A stretch of DNA of 36,296 nt, from contig NZ_CAIZIZ010000025.1 in assembly GCF_903933125.1 (NCBI RefSeq), forward strand, positions 1-36,296, in the 5' to 3' direction. Each line of letters begins with the position of its first letter. Positions within the stretch are counted from its first letter, which is position 1. The stretch comes from an uncultured Lamprocystis sp. GTDB taxonomy: Bacteria > Pseudomonadota > Gammaproteobacteria > Chromatiales > Chromatiaceae. The notes below the pieces were generated by a model. It had not been told where the DNA came from. It worked only from the letters and a program-made list of their open reading frames with translations, and did no database searches. Shown here in pieces: positions 16,516 through 25,486 of this stretch. A program made the position numbers and the translations under genes.

Positions 16516-16609
16516 TCAGGAATTGCTTTTCGCGTCGTTGTCGTTGTCGTAATCGAGGTTATCGTAGTGTCCCGAATTTTCTTGCACCGAAAATTCCATC
16601 GCTTCTCCG
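16516..16609 (-). repeat. GTTGTC-flanked element with mini-ORF, copy A
   Basis: On the minus strand a GGAGAAGCG-ATG start (16599) opens a 27-codon ORF with product MEFSVQENSGHYDNLDYDNDNDAKSNS, ending at 16516. The 61 bp at 16549-16609 match 27727-27787 (opposite strand) without gaps, about 80% identical. The acidic C-terminus is written by GACAAC units. A (GACAAC)n tract on the other side (16840-16869) may be the partner end of the same element. Whether the mini-ORF is translated is unknown. Confidence 0.65.
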
Positions 16610-16645
16610 GGTCAGGATCGTCGTTCCGGCCACAGATCATCCGGA

Positions 16646-16719
16646 TTCATCCACAGATGACACAGATGAACACAGATGAAGAAATACATCTGTGTTCATC
16701 TGTGTCATCTGTGGATGAA
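16646..16719. repeat. 33-bp perfect palindrome, 'acagatga' family, copy 2
   Basis: Arms 16646-16678 and 16687-16719 are perfectly complementary over 33 bp with an 8-base centre AAGAAATA. Thirty arm bases and seven of eight centre bases match copy 1 at 11878-11945. It lies inside the 375-bp gap between cbiET and the cbiL-cbiG gene, between the two GTTGTC/GACAAC tracts. Confidence 0.92.
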
Positions 16720-16837
16720 ATTTCCGCCCTTGCGGCACAGTGGTGGCGCGGGATTCGGTGGACTGCGCTAGCGCTTGTCCAACCTTCTGCTTGAACGACG
16801 ATCAAGGCATCCGATTGCGAAAAATCCGATTGCGATT

Positions 16838-16869
<32 letters not shown>

Positions 16870-16872
16870 GCA

Positions 16873-18933
16873 ATGAATGAACTTCCGCGCCGTGGCCGCC
16901 TGATCGGCTGTTCGCTGGGTCCCGGCGATCCGGACCTCATCACGCGCCGCGCCTGGACCGCTTTGCAGTCGAACGCCCGTTGGATTTACCCGGTCACCGG
17001 CCCCGGCGCGGATTCCTATGCGCTGGCGATCGTGCGCCGGGCCGGGCTGCCGGTGCCGCTGGATGCGCTGGCGCTGCACTTTCCAATGACCAGCGATCCG
17101 CAGACGCTGGCGCTGGCCTGGACGCGCGCCGGGGTGCAGTGCGCCGAACTGCTGGCCGCCGGGAGGGATCTGTTGTTCCTGGTGGAGGGTGACGCCTCGA
17201 CCTACTCGACCTTCGGCTATCTGGCGCGGGCGGTGCGCGGGCTGGCGCCCGAGTCGGGATTTGGCCGGCTGGAGGAGGGGGTCGAGGTTGCGGTGATTCC
17301 CGGCGTGTCGTCCTATCATGCGGCGGCGGCGCGGGTCGGCGCCCCGCTGGTGGAGGAAGACGACACCCTGGCCATCATGCCGGCCGCTTACGGTATCGCG
17401 GTCATCGATCGGCTGATCGATACCTTCGACACCCTGGTGTTGCTTAAGGTTAAGCCGCTGCTCGAGCCAGTGCTCGACCTGCTGGAGCGGCGCGGACTGA
17501 TCGATCATGCCTGCTTCGTCGAGAAGGTCGGCGCCCCGGATGAACGGGTGGTGCGGGCGGTCGCGACGCTGCGCGGCGCATCAGTCGCCTATCTCTCGCT
17601 GCTGCTGGTGCGCAATCCCGGACGGGCTCGCGACGTGCCGACACGTGGTGGGAGCCCGCGGGCTCTATCGGCGGTGATAGAGGACGCGGCGCCGCGCATC
17701 TCCGCGGGGGCGGAAACGAGCGACGCTGCGCTGACTGAACACGGGGCGGGACGCCACGTCTCCGTTGCGGTCCTGGCCATCACCCGGGCGGGGATCCGGC
17801 TGGCGGGAACGCTGGTGCAGCGTCTGCCCGGTGCTCATCTGTATGCACCGGACGCACTGGCCGCGGCGGCTACGGCGGCGGCCCCCGGCGCCTGCACCTG
17901 CTACAGCGGCCCGACCCGCGATCTGCTGCCGACACTGTTCGCGGAGCGCACCGCGATCGTCGCCCTGTTCTCGATCGGCGTGCTGGTCCGGCTGATCGCC
18001 CCGCACCTGCGCGACAAGTACCAGGACCCCGCGGTGGTCGCGCTGGATGAAACCGGACGCTTTGTCATTCCGGTGCTCAGCGGTCATCTGGGCGGGGCCA
18101 ATGCCTTAGCGGGGCGCATCGCCGCCGCCCTGGGAGCGACGCCGGTCCTGACCACCGCCTCGGATTGCGCCCGGACGCTGGCGGTCGACCTGCTGGGGCG
18201 CGAGTTGGGCTGGACCCTGGACGCCAGTCCAGAGGAGCTGCTGCGGGCGAGTGCGGCGGTGGTCAACGAGGAACCGGTCGCCCTGGTGCAGGAGGCGGGA
18301 AGCCGTGATTGGTGGACCGGCCATGCCAACGGGCGCGCCGGCCCCTTGCCCGCCAACCTGCACTGCGCGCAATCGCTGGCGGGGTTGGACCTGGACCGCT
18401 ATCGGGCGCTGCTCTGGATCAGCGAGCGCCCGGTGCCGCTGTCCGCGTTCGCCGGGTTCCGGGGTGCTCTGGTCAGCTACCGTCCGGGGGGCGGAGTGAA
18501 GCCGGGCGCACCTGATCAGCGTCCGGCTCCGGCGCCGCGCCTGGCCCTGGGTCTGGGCTGCGACCGGGGCACGTCCGCCGCCACCCTGGAGCGCGCCGTG
18601 GCCGAGGCCCTGGCCGCCATCGGCGCCGCTCCGGCGCAGGTCGCGGCCGTGGCGAGCATCGAGCTGAAAGCGGACGAGGCGGGCCTGGCCGAACTCGCCG
18701 CGGATCACGGCTGGCAGATCCTGTTCTACAGCGCGGCCCAACTCGCGGCCATCCCCGTGCCCAACCCGTCGGAAACGGTGCGTCGGCACACCGGCACGCC
18801 CTCCGTGAGCGAAGCGGCGGCCCTCCTGGCAGCGGGACCCGGCGACGGGTTCCTGCTGCTCGAAAAACACAAGGTGCTGGACTCCCAGGGCAAACATGCC
18901 ACGGTGTCCATCGCGAGGATCTCCGATGACTGA
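16873..18933 (+). CDS. CbiL-CbiG fusion: C20-methyltransferase and precorrin-5A hydrolase
   Basis: A 686-residue two-enzyme fusion. Residues ~1-257 are CbiL/CobI, which methylates C20 of (cobalt-)precorrin-2: GCSLGPGDPDLITRRAW, FLVEGDASTYSTFGYLARA, VIPGVSSYHAAAARVGAPL, LLKVKPLLEPVLDLL. A ~45-residue Arg/Ala/Gly-rich linker follows. Residues ~300-686 are CbiG, which opens the ring-A lactone with loss of acetaldehyde: IVALFSIGVLVRLIAPHLRDK, VIPVLSGHLGGANALAGRIAAAL, TTASDCARTLAVDLLGRELGW, and the C-terminal LGLGCDRGTSAATLERAVAEAL and SIELKADEAGLAELA. No Shine-Dalgarno precedes the ATG. It overlaps cobJ by 8 bp (ATGACTGA). Confidence 0.9.
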   Translation: MNELPRRGRLIGCSLGPGDPDLITRRAWTALQSNARWIYPVTGPGADSYALAIVRRAGLPVPLDALALHFPMTSDPQTLALAWTRAGVQCAELLAAGRDLLFLVEGDASTYSTFGYLARAVRGLAPESGFGRLEEGVEVAVIPGVSSYHAAAARVGAPLVEEDDTLAIMPAAYGIAVIDRLIDTFDTLVLLKVKPLLEPVLDLLERRGLIDHACFVEKVGAPDERVVRAVATLRGASVAYLSLLLVRNPGRARDVPTRGGSPRALSAVIEDAAPRISAGAETSDAALTEHGAGRHVSVAVLAITRAGIRLAGTLVQRLPGAHLYAPDALAAAATAAAPGACTCYSGPTRDLLPTLFAERTAIVALFSIGVLVRLIAPHLRDKYQDPAVVALDETGRFVIPVLSGHLGGANALAGRIAAALGATPVLTTASDCARTLAVDLLGRELGWTLDASPEELLRASAAVVNEEPVALVQEAGSRDWWTGHANGRAGPLPANLHCAQSLAGLDLDRYRALLWISERPVPLSAFAGFRGALVSYRPGGGVKPGAPDQRPAPAPRLALGLGCDRGTSAATLERAVAEALAAIGAAPAQVAAVASIELKADEAGLAELAADHGWQILFYSAAQLAAIPVPNPSETVRRHTGTPSVSEAAALLAAGPGDGFLLLEKHKVLDSQGKHATVSIARISDD

Positions 18934-19882
18934 CAGTCCCGTTCGCGGCAAGCTCTTCCTGGTCGGCATCGGCCCCGGCGGTCTCGACCACATGACCGGC
19001 CGCGCCCGCGCCGCCATCGCGCAGGCCGATACCCTCATCGGCCATGCCACCTATCTGCGTCTGGTGGCCGAGCTGGTGACGGATCAGGAGGTGGTCAAAA
19101 GCACAATGACCCAGGAACTGGACCGGGCGGTCCTGGCCGTCGAACTGGCCCAGGCGGGCCGCACCGTGGCGCTGATCTCATCCGGTGACAGCGGGGTCTA
19201 CGGCATGGCCGGTCTGACCTTTGAAGTTCTGTTCCAGGCCGGCTGGACCCCGGACACCGGCGTCCCGGTCGAGATCGTCCCCGGCGCCACCGCCCTCACC
19301 AGTTGTGCCGCACTGGCGGGGGCGCCGCTGAGCCATGATTTCTGTGCCATCTCGTTGTCCGACCTGCTGACGCCCTGGCCGGTGATTGCCCGCCGGCTGA
19401 ATGCGGCGGCGGCGGCGGATTTCGTGGTCGCAATCTACAACCCCAAGAGCGGACGGCGCGCCCGGCAGGTCATCGAAGCTCAACGGCTGTTCCTCTGTCA
19501 TCGCCGCCCGACGACCCCGGTCGCGCTGGTGCACGCGGCTTACCGGTCGCAGCAGCGCGTCGAACTCACCACCCTGGCGGACCTGGGCGCGGGTGAGATC
19601 GGCATGTTGACCACCATCCTGATCGGCAACAGCCAGACCCAAGTGCACCACGGACTGATGGTCACCCCCCGCGGCTACACCCAAAAGTACGACCTGCAGG
19701 CGGGCACCACCAAAGCCGGCGAACGGGGCGGGCATCCCTTGACCAGCGGACTCGACGGCTGGCTCGCCGAGTTACGCGCCAGTGCGGAGACGGTCACGGA
19801 TCTGGCCGAGCGCCACGGCCTGCCGGAAATCTATATCGCTGCGGTCCTGGCAGCCTCCGATCCTGCGGCCTGGAGCCCCTGA
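18926..19882 (+). CDS. cobJ: precorrin-3B/cobalt-factor III C17-methyltransferase
   Basis: A 318-residue CobJ/CbiH, which methylates C17 and contracts the ring. Motifs: VGIGPGGLDHMTGRARAAI, LISSGDSGVYGMAGLTFEV, VPGATALTSCAALAGAPLSHDFCAISLSDLLTPW, VAIYNPKSGRRARQ and MLTTILIGNSQT. About 70 residues after the normal end (from TPRGYTQKYDL) form an extension with LDGWLAELRASAETVTDLAERHGLPEIYIAAV, longer than the ~250-residue family average. The start chosen (18926) forms ATGACTGA with the cbiG stop; an ATG 30 bp upstream would add unrelated residues. Last gene of the cobalamin unit. Confidence 0.93.
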   Translation: MTDSPVRGKLFLVGIGPGGLDHMTGRARAAIAQADTLIGHATYLRLVAELVTDQEVVKSTMTQELDRAVLAVELAQAGRTVALISSGDSGVYGMAGLTFEVLFQAGWTPDTGVPVEIVPGATALTSCAALAGAPLSHDFCAISLSDLLTPWPVIARRLNAAAAADFVVAIYNPKSGRRARQVIEAQRLFLCHRRPTTPVALVHAAYRSQQRVELTTLADLGAGEIGMLTTILIGNSQTQVHHGLMVTPRGYTQKYDLQAGTTKAGERGGHPLTSGLDGWLAELRASAETVTDLAERHGLPEIYIAAVLAASDPAAWSP

Positions 19883-19948
19883 CAGAGGTCGGGATAATCT
19901 CGGTGCGTGACACCAGGTTCTGTTCAGGTCCTGTTCGTCGGCTGGGAT

Positions 19949-19984
19949 GCGTAAGTGCAGCCCGGCTTACGCGCAATATTTTCA
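19949..19984. terminator. possible terminator after cobJ
   Basis: GCGTAAG (19949-19955) and CTTACGC (19966-19972) form a 7-bp stem with a 10-base loop, followed by GCAATATTTTC. The stem is short and the T-run is interrupted, so strength is doubtful. It lies between the convergent cobJ and beta-helix genes and could serve both. Confidence 0.4.
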
Positions 19985-20007
19985 TTCATTTCTCGCTTGC
20001 CGGTTCC

Positions 20008-21351
20008 TCAGGTCACCCAGAAGGTGTTGGCTGCTATACGCAGTGTAACGGACTGATACTGGCGCGTCAGCTGTATTCTGCTTCGGCCCTCAATGGTCCA
20101 TTTCCCACCCGTCTGGATGGTGATGGTGTTTGGTGAAGCATCCACTTTTTTGAAAATGTACAATTCACCTTCCAAACTCCAATCGCTACCCATACTCAGC
20201 ACGAATGGACCTGCCGACGCATCGAGCAAAATCAAGCCTCCGCTCTCCTGCTTCAGGATTGACCCATCGTCGGCCTTAGAGTATCTTGACACACCGGTCT
20301 GCGAACCGCCGTAGGCTTGAGTGCCGCCGAATTCCCGGATACGACTGCCATGGGTCTCGAATCGCCCGGGGCCGGTGTTGACGATGGTGGCCGGTGTAAC
20401 GAGTTCGTCTCCCGACTCCGCCTGCATGTAGCAGCCGAAAGCTCTGACTATTCCAAGATTAGTCGAGCTCTCGTTCCTCACGCAGTTGATGACACTGTGT
20501 CCGCTGCCCCCGTTATCGTTCCGGCAGATGCTCCAAACCCCATCTAAATGAACCCGACCGTTCCAGGTCGGGCCACAATAGATACCGATCACGTCCTGAT
20601 CGGGATCGCTCACGTTAGGGTATCCATATCCGGTTCCAACAAAGCCACCATATACCCACAATCTGCTCGTCTTGGCAGGAAGATAATAGCCGCAATGATA
20701 GGTGCCGGTGTTGGTGCCGACGAGCGCTACATAGCTGTTGTACGCCCAAATCAAGCCACCCCTGCTCACGCGGATGCCGATACCTTCCGTGATCACATGA
20801 AGATCATAAAAAAACGCATTGTTAACCCAATAATTCAGGTCTACTGCGGCCCCGGAGCCCTCGACATAGACAGTGACTCTGGATAGCTCAAAATTCTCGA
20901 TAACTTGGTAACCGCTTGGATTCCCGATCAGTGCGGCTCTGTTTCCGCGGTAGCGGAACGTAATCTCTGAGATGGCGGCGTTTCTCGTGAACCCCAAGAA
21001 CACGTCATCCGCCAACCAGATTTCCACCGCTTTGCGATGCGTGCCGACCAGAGTGACCCACTGGGGAAGAGTGATCGATCTGCCGAAGGTACGTAAATCG
21101 TAAACTCCGGGAAGAACAAACACCGTAAAGGGAGAAGTCGCGGTCGCGCCAGCCGCAGCAACCGCAAGTGCGTCCTGAATCGTGGGAAACTCACCCCCGT
21201 CACCGACGGTGAGCAGCCTGGATGCTGTGTCTGCCATCGCCACCGAGGAGACGGCCCCGGCCATCACCGCGGAAGCTCCGACGGCCAGGCTGGTGAATGC
21301 TTTGCGTCTACTGAAATCACAGGTTTCGTTCACGTTACTCTCCGAGCCCAA
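20008..21351 (-). CDS. exported right-handed beta-helix protein
   Basis: A 447-residue protein. The N-terminus ETCDFSRRKAFTSLAVGASAVMAGAVSSVAMADTA has twin arginines and a weakly hydrophobic core, so Tat export is plausible though the motif is not perfect. The mature start SRLLTVGDGGEFPTIQDALAVAA is the entry motif of pectin-lyase-fold (parallel beta-helix) proteins such as pectinesterases and phage tailspikes. The middle is rich in Tyr, Asn and Gly with repeated short strands (VYVEGSGAAVDL, YCGPTWNGRVHLDGVW). No catalytic residues of pectinesterase are recognised. Visibly lower GC than its neighbours, suggesting acquisition from elsewhere. Carbohydrate binding or cleavage is the most likely role. 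Confidence 0.72.
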   Translation of the reverse strand: MGSESNVNETCDFSRRKAFTSLAVGASAVMAGAVSSVAMADTASRLLTVGDGGEFPTIQDALAVAAAGATATSPFTVFVLPGVYDLRTFGRSITLPQWVTLVGTHRKAVEIWLADDVFLGFTRNAAISEITFRYRGNRAALIGNPSGYQVIENFELSRVTVYVEGSGAAVDLNYWVNNAFFYDLHVITEGIGIRVSRGGLIWAYNSYVALVGTNTGTYHCGYYLPAKTSRLWVYGGFVGTGYGYPNVSDPDQDVIGIYCGPTWNGRVHLDGVWSICRNDNGGSGHSVINCVRNESSTNLGIVRAFGCYMQAESGDELVTPATIVNTGPGRFETHGSRIREFGGTQAYGGSQTGVSRYSKADDGSILKQESGGLILLDASAGPFVLSMGSDWSLEGELYIFKKVDASPNTITIQTGGKWTIEGRSRIQLTRQYQSVTLRIAANTFWVT

Positions 21352-21810
21352 GAAAACCCACGCAACATCTCACTCTGGACATCCCATCCTGCTTCAAGCA
21401 ATCCTCTGTACATTGAATGATCAAATAAAAGCGATTGAAAAATGAATAACTACCCGTTTGATAATGATCTGGCATAATCCAAAGCAGGCAGTTGAATCTG
21501 CGTGCGACAAGCGTTTCTGTTGAAATACTTTAGGAACATCCCCATATTTCTGAGAGTAATATTAGACGGTGATCTCCTGATGTCAATAGGAGTTCCGTGT
21601 GCGGCGTCTTGGCCAAACACTTTCACAGCACGCCGGTAGGATACGGTCGACCTTGGTCATCAACCCGGCCAACTCGCTGCCCGCGCTGCGGTCGGTCCGC
21701 TGGAGCTCGCGACCTGATCGCAGGGTCTGCTGCGAACACCGGGGCGGGAAGTGGTCCGGTGCGTCCGGAGTAACGAACGGTTCCAAACGCAACAACGAGG
21801 ATGCCCCCTC
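21352..21810. promoter_or_regulatory. AT-rich divergent intergenic region
   Basis: This 459-bp gap separates the leftward beta-helix gene from the rightward decarboxylase, so it must hold both promoters. It is clearly AT-rich between 21340 and 21600 and then returns to high GC. No convincing promoter pair or operator could be assigned. The GC switch near 21600 may mark the boundary of the acquired beta-helix segment. Confidence 0.45.
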
Positions 21811-23499
21811 ATGACTGCCAGCCCGACCGCATCCCGCTCGCCGACGAGCATCCACAGCGATTGGCCGCGGATCGGCGATTATCTGCTGCTCCGGCTCAAG
21901 GAGGCCGGAGTCGACCACTGCTTCGGCGTTCCCGGCGACTATGTGTTGCGGTTCTATGACCGGCTCTGCCGCTCGGACATTCGGCACATCGGCACCACCC
22001 GTGAGGACACGGCCGCCTTCGCCGCGGATGGCTATGCCCGCTCGCGCGGGCTCGGTGCGCTCGCCGTTACCTACGGCGTGGGTGCGCTCAATGTGGTCAA
22101 CGCGGTGGCCGGAGCCAACGCGGAGTCCTCCCCGGTGGTGGTCATCAGCGGCGCGCCGGGGGTGGCGGAGCAGCGCGATGACCCGCAACTGCATCACCGC
22201 TTCGGCCCCTTCCGCTTTCAGCGTGAGATCTTCGAGCGCATTACCTGCGCCTGCGCCGTCCTGGACGACCCCTACACCGCCCTGCGCCAGATCGACCGCA
22301 CCCTGGGTGCCGCCCGCCGCTACAGCCGGCCGGTCTATATCGAGTTGCCGCGCGACCGCGTCGACACGCCCGCTTTCCCGATTCCCCACGAGCCGGAGGA
22401 GGAAGCCGGCAGCGATCCCGAGGCCCTGGCCGAGGCGGTCGCCGAGACCCTGGCCCTGGTCGGCCGCGCCCAGGACCCGGTGATCCTTGCCGGGGTGGAA
22501 CTCCACCGCCGCGGACTTCAGGACCTGTTGGCGGGCTTCGTCCTTAAGGCGCACCTGCCGGTGGCCGCGACCCTGACCGGCAAGTCGGTGGTGGCCGAGC
22601 GGCAACCGGGCTATCTGGGTGTCTATGAGGGCGCCATGGGTCCGGAGGGCGCCCGTCGCGTGGTGGAGGAGGCCGACCTGCTGCTGCTCCTGGGCGTCAC
22701 CCCCAACGATATCGACCTGGGCATCAACACTGCGCGCCTGGACCCGGCGCGCACGGTGCGGGCGGGCCAGGAGGAGGTCTGGGTCCATCGGCATCGGTAT
22801 CCGCATGTCCACCTGCGCGACTTTCTCGCGGCCCTGACCGACGCCGTCGTGCCGCACCCCGGCCCCTTGCCGGAGGTGCCCGGACCGCTCGGCGCGCCCG
22901 ACTTTCCGCAATCCGGCCAGCCCATGACCATGGCGCGGATGATGGCCCGGCTCAACGACTTCCTCACCCCCGACATGCAGGTGGTGGCGGACTCCGGCGA
23001 CTGTCTGTTCGCCTCGGTGGACCTGCGGGTGCATGCGCGCAGCGAGTTCCTCGCCTCCGCTTACTACACCACCATGGGCTTCGCGGTGCCGGCCGCGCTG
23101 GGTGCCCAGGTCGCCAACCCGGGGCGGCGCCCGCTGGTACTGGTGGGCGACGGCGCGTTTCAGATGACCGGCACCGAGCTCTCCACCGCTGCCCGGCTGG
23201 GATTGGACCCCATCGTCATCATCGGCAATAACCGCGGCTATACCACCGAGCGGTTCATTCTGGAGGGATCCTTCAACGACATCGCCGACTGGCGCTTCCA
23301 TCGACTGGGCGAGTTGTTTGGTCCACTGCGCGGCTTTGCTGCCGCCACCGAAGACGCCTTCGACGCGGCACTGGGAGGCGCGCTCGCCTTCCGCGACGGC
23401 CCGTCGGTGATCGAAGTGGCACTGCGCCCGGACGATTGTTCCGCGGCGCTGACCCGGTTGTCGGAACGCTTGCGGGATGTGGTGCAGCAGAGCGAGTGA
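21811..23499 (+). CDS. thiamine-diphosphate 2-oxoacid decarboxylase
   Basis: A 562-residue enzyme of the pyruvate/indolepyruvate/phenylpyruvate decarboxylase family. Features: YLLLRLKEAGVDHCFGVPGDYVLRFYD at the N-terminus, the catalytic Glu in GTTREDTAAFAADGYAR, the paired His of non-oxidative decarboxylases in PQLHHRFGPFRFQ (absent from acetolactate synthase), and the ThDP/Mg site VGDGAFQMTGTELSTAARLGLDPIVIIGNNRGYTTER. It should release CO2 from a 2-oxo acid to give an aldehyde; which substrate cannot be told. ATG 21811 is preceded by GAGG at 21797-21800; an upstream in-frame ATG at 21751 has no support. No neighbour indicates a pathway. Confidence 0.9.
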   Translation: MTASPTASRSPTSIHSDWPRIGDYLLLRLKEAGVDHCFGVPGDYVLRFYDRLCRSDIRHIGTTREDTAAFAADGYARSRGLGALAVTYGVGALNVVNAVAGANAESSPVVVISGAPGVAEQRDDPQLHHRFGPFRFQREIFERITCACAVLDDPYTALRQIDRTLGAARRYSRPVYIELPRDRVDTPAFPIPHEPEEEAGSDPEALAEAVAETLALVGRAQDPVILAGVELHRRGLQDLLAGFVLKAHLPVAATLTGKSVVAERQPGYLGVYEGAMGPEGARRVVEEADLLLLLGVTPNDIDLGINTARLDPARTVRAGQEEVWVHRHRYPHVHLRDFLAALTDAVVPHPGPLPEVPGPLGAPDFPQSGQPMTMARMMARLNDFLTPDMQVVADSGDCLFASVDLRVHARSEFLASAYYTTMGFAVPAALGAQVANPGRRPLVLVGDGAFQMTGTELSTAARLGLDPIVIIGNNRGYTTERFILEGSFNDIADWRFHRLGELFGPLRGFAAATEDAFDAALGGALAFRDGPSVIEVALRPDDCSAALTRLSERLRDVVQQSE

Positions 23500-23528
23500 G
23501 GCGGGTGTTTTTCGGCCGGCCGCGGACA

Positions 23529-23558
23529 GTCCGCACAGCGGACCCGACGGGAACACCG
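23529..23558. repeat. GTCCGCACAGCGGAC-type repeat, solo copy
   Basis: GTCCGCACAGCGGACCC followed by CGG-AACACCG matches the left half of the inverted repeat at 26890-26949, including the AACACCG spacer. It sits in the 200-bp convergent gap between the decarboxylase and the propeller gene. Confidence 0.7.
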
Positions 23559-23700
23559 TGATCGTGGCTTGCTGGGCGGCGGGGAGGCTCCCCAGGAGAC
23601 CCTGGCCGGCGCTGAAGTCGCGCCGGTCGGTGAGGCGCGCCGTCCCGTCCTCGCTCGACGGTTGGCGCGACCTTGCTCGCGCCAACGACCTGCGCACCGA

Positions 23701-25152
23701 TCACTTGAGGATCGACCGCCAACCCGTGCGGCTGGGCAGGCACTCCCAACAGAACGGCCGATAGTCCGGATCGCAGGCGTTGCCGATGCCGTCTTGGTCC
23801 GCGTCGGCTTGGTCCCGATTGGCCGCGAGTGGGCAATTATCCGCGCCATCGGCGACAGCATCCCCGTCGTCGTCGGTGTCGGCCGTGTTGCCAATGCCAT
23901 CCCGGTCGGTGTCCACGGATTCCGTGGCGTCCAGCGGGAAGGCGTCGTTCGCATCAGGGACGCGGTCGTTGTCGTCGTCCGGGTCGCAGGCGTCGCCCAG
24001 CGGGTCGCGGTCGAAGTTGGCCTGATCCGGGTTGGCGAGTTGCGGGCAATTGTCGGTGGTGTCGGGAATGCCGTCGTGGTCGGGGTCGGGATCTTGAATG
24101 TGTAGGATCACCAGACGATCCGGGTCCGCGACATAGGCATAGTCCCCCGCGACGGCGACGCTGTTGGCCGTCCCGTCGGTGTCGAAGCCCCCTACCCGCA
24201 GCGGGGCGGCGGGGTTGCGGATGTCGATGACCTGCAGGCGGGCGTAGTCATCCGCGACATAGGCATAGTTCCCCGCGATGGCGACGCTTTGGGCAGACCC
24301 GTCGGTGTCGAGGCCCCCCACCCGCAGCGGGGCGGCGGGGTTGCGGATGTCGATGACCTGCAGGCCGGCGTCCCGGTCCGCGACATAGGCATAGTTCCCC
24401 GCGACGGCGACGCTATAGGCAACCCCGTCGGTGTCGAAGCCCCCCACCCGCAGCGGGGCGGCGGGGTTGCGGATGTCGATGACCTGCAGGCCGGCCCAAT
24501 AGTCCGCGACATAGGCATAGTTCCCCGCGACGGCGACGCTTCGGGCAGACCAGTCGGTGTCGAGGCCCCCCACCCGCAGCGGGGCGGCGGGGTTGCGGAT
24601 GTCGATGACCTGCAGGCCGGCGTGCCCGTCCGCGACATAGGCATAGTTCCCCGCGACGGCGACGCCCTCGGCAACCCCGTCGGTGTCGAGGCCCCCCACC
24701 CGCAGGGGGGCGGCGGGGTTGCGGATGTCGATGACCTGCAGGCCGGCGTCCCCGTCCGCGACATAGGCATAGTCCCCGGCGATGGCGACGTCCCTGGCCT
24801 GCCCGGCGGTGTCGACGTTCCCCACCCGAACCGGGGCGGCGGGGTCGCTGAGGTCGATGACATCCAGCCCGGTGCCGCCGGCAGCGGCATACGCATAGCG
24901 ACCTTCCACCGCCACCGCTCGGTAAGGCCCCGAGCCCCATTGACCGACCTGCGTCAGGGTTACCCCGGCGAAGAGGTCCACGACGCCGCAGAGAGCCAGT
25001 AGACCCAGGAGCAGTGCCGGGACGCGCGGCCGACGGTGGTGCCGACTGCGATCGGGCGCCCCGCGATCGGGGACTGAACCAGACCGGGCCACGGGCAGCG
25101 CACTGCCGGTCGAACGCTGATCGGAGGGAACTGGCAGGCGGATGCCGGGCAT
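23701..25152 (-). CDS. LVIVD-repeat beta-propeller with thrombospondin type 3 repeats
   Basis: A 483-residue surface protein. After a basic start, a hydrophobic segment PALLLGLLALCGVVDLFAG looks like a signal/anchor. Then come seven ~42-residue LVIVD units (pattern SVAVAGNYAYVADxxAGLQVIDIRNPAAPLRVGG), the number needed for a closed seven-bladed propeller. The C-terminal ~110 residues are thrombospondin type 3-like calcium-binding loops (DPDHDGIPDTTDNCP, DTDRDGIGNTADTDDDGD, ADQDGIGNACDPDY). The central repeats are almost identical in DNA (126-bp units), implying recent duplication or gene conversion. ATG 25152 follows AAGGAG; an upstream start at 25236 lacks support. Function unknown; probably adhesion or extracellular binding. 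Confidence 0.85.
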   Translation of the reverse strand: MPGIRLPVPSDQRSTGSALPVARSGSVPDRGAPDRSRHHRRPRVPALLLGLLALCGVVDLFAGVTLTQVGQWGSGPYRAVAVEGRYAYAAAGGTGLDVIDLSDPAAPVRVGNVDTAGQARDVAIAGDYAYVADGDAGLQVIDIRNPAAPLRVGGLDTDGVAEGVAVAGNYAYVADGHAGLQVIDIRNPAAPLRVGGLDTDWSARSVAVAGNYAYVADYWAGLQVIDIRNPAAPLRVGGFDTDGVAYSVAVAGNYAYVADRDAGLQVIDIRNPAAPLRVGGLDTDGSAQSVAIAGNYAYVADDYARLQVIDIRNPAAPLRVGGFDTDGTANSVAVAGDYAYVADPDRLVILHIQDPDPDHDGIPDTTDNCPQLANPDQANFDRDPLGDACDPDDDNDRVPDANDAFPLDATESVDTDRDGIGNTADTDDDGDAVADGADNCPLAANRDQADADQDGIGNACDPDYRPFCWECLPSRTGWRSILK

Positions 25153-25486
25153 GGGGAACTCCTTCTCTGTGTCCTTTGTGTCTTTGTGTGAGCAATTGCC
25201 GAATGCAAGCTCAAGCGGGCAGCGCGCTGAATACACCCCGGTTTTTATACAAATACACTCTGCTTTTCAACAAACAGATTTAGTCAGATATTGCTCGACT
25301 TTCCTCATACTCAAATCAGGAACCTGTTTAATAAAGGTTTTGCTGAACTATAAGGAAATGTTAAGCGACTACCGGGCGCCGCTCCACCAACACGCTTCGC
25401 GTTACCAATCGGGCGCACCGCGGCGCGTTGGTGAGCAACTGCGGGCGGTTTGCAGAGGTGGACCCGTGGACGGTCAGCAGCGGTTG

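Noticed and set aside
21583-23697. 704-residue antisense ORF across the decarboxylase
   Set aside because: Mirrors a conserved ThDP enzyme with all motifs; the antisense text is rich in Gly/Arg/His/Gln without any domain.
24180-24800. regular 126-bp DNA repeats that could be mistaken for a CRISPR-like array
   Set aside because: They are in-frame LVIVD codons of a propeller protein, with no unique spacers.
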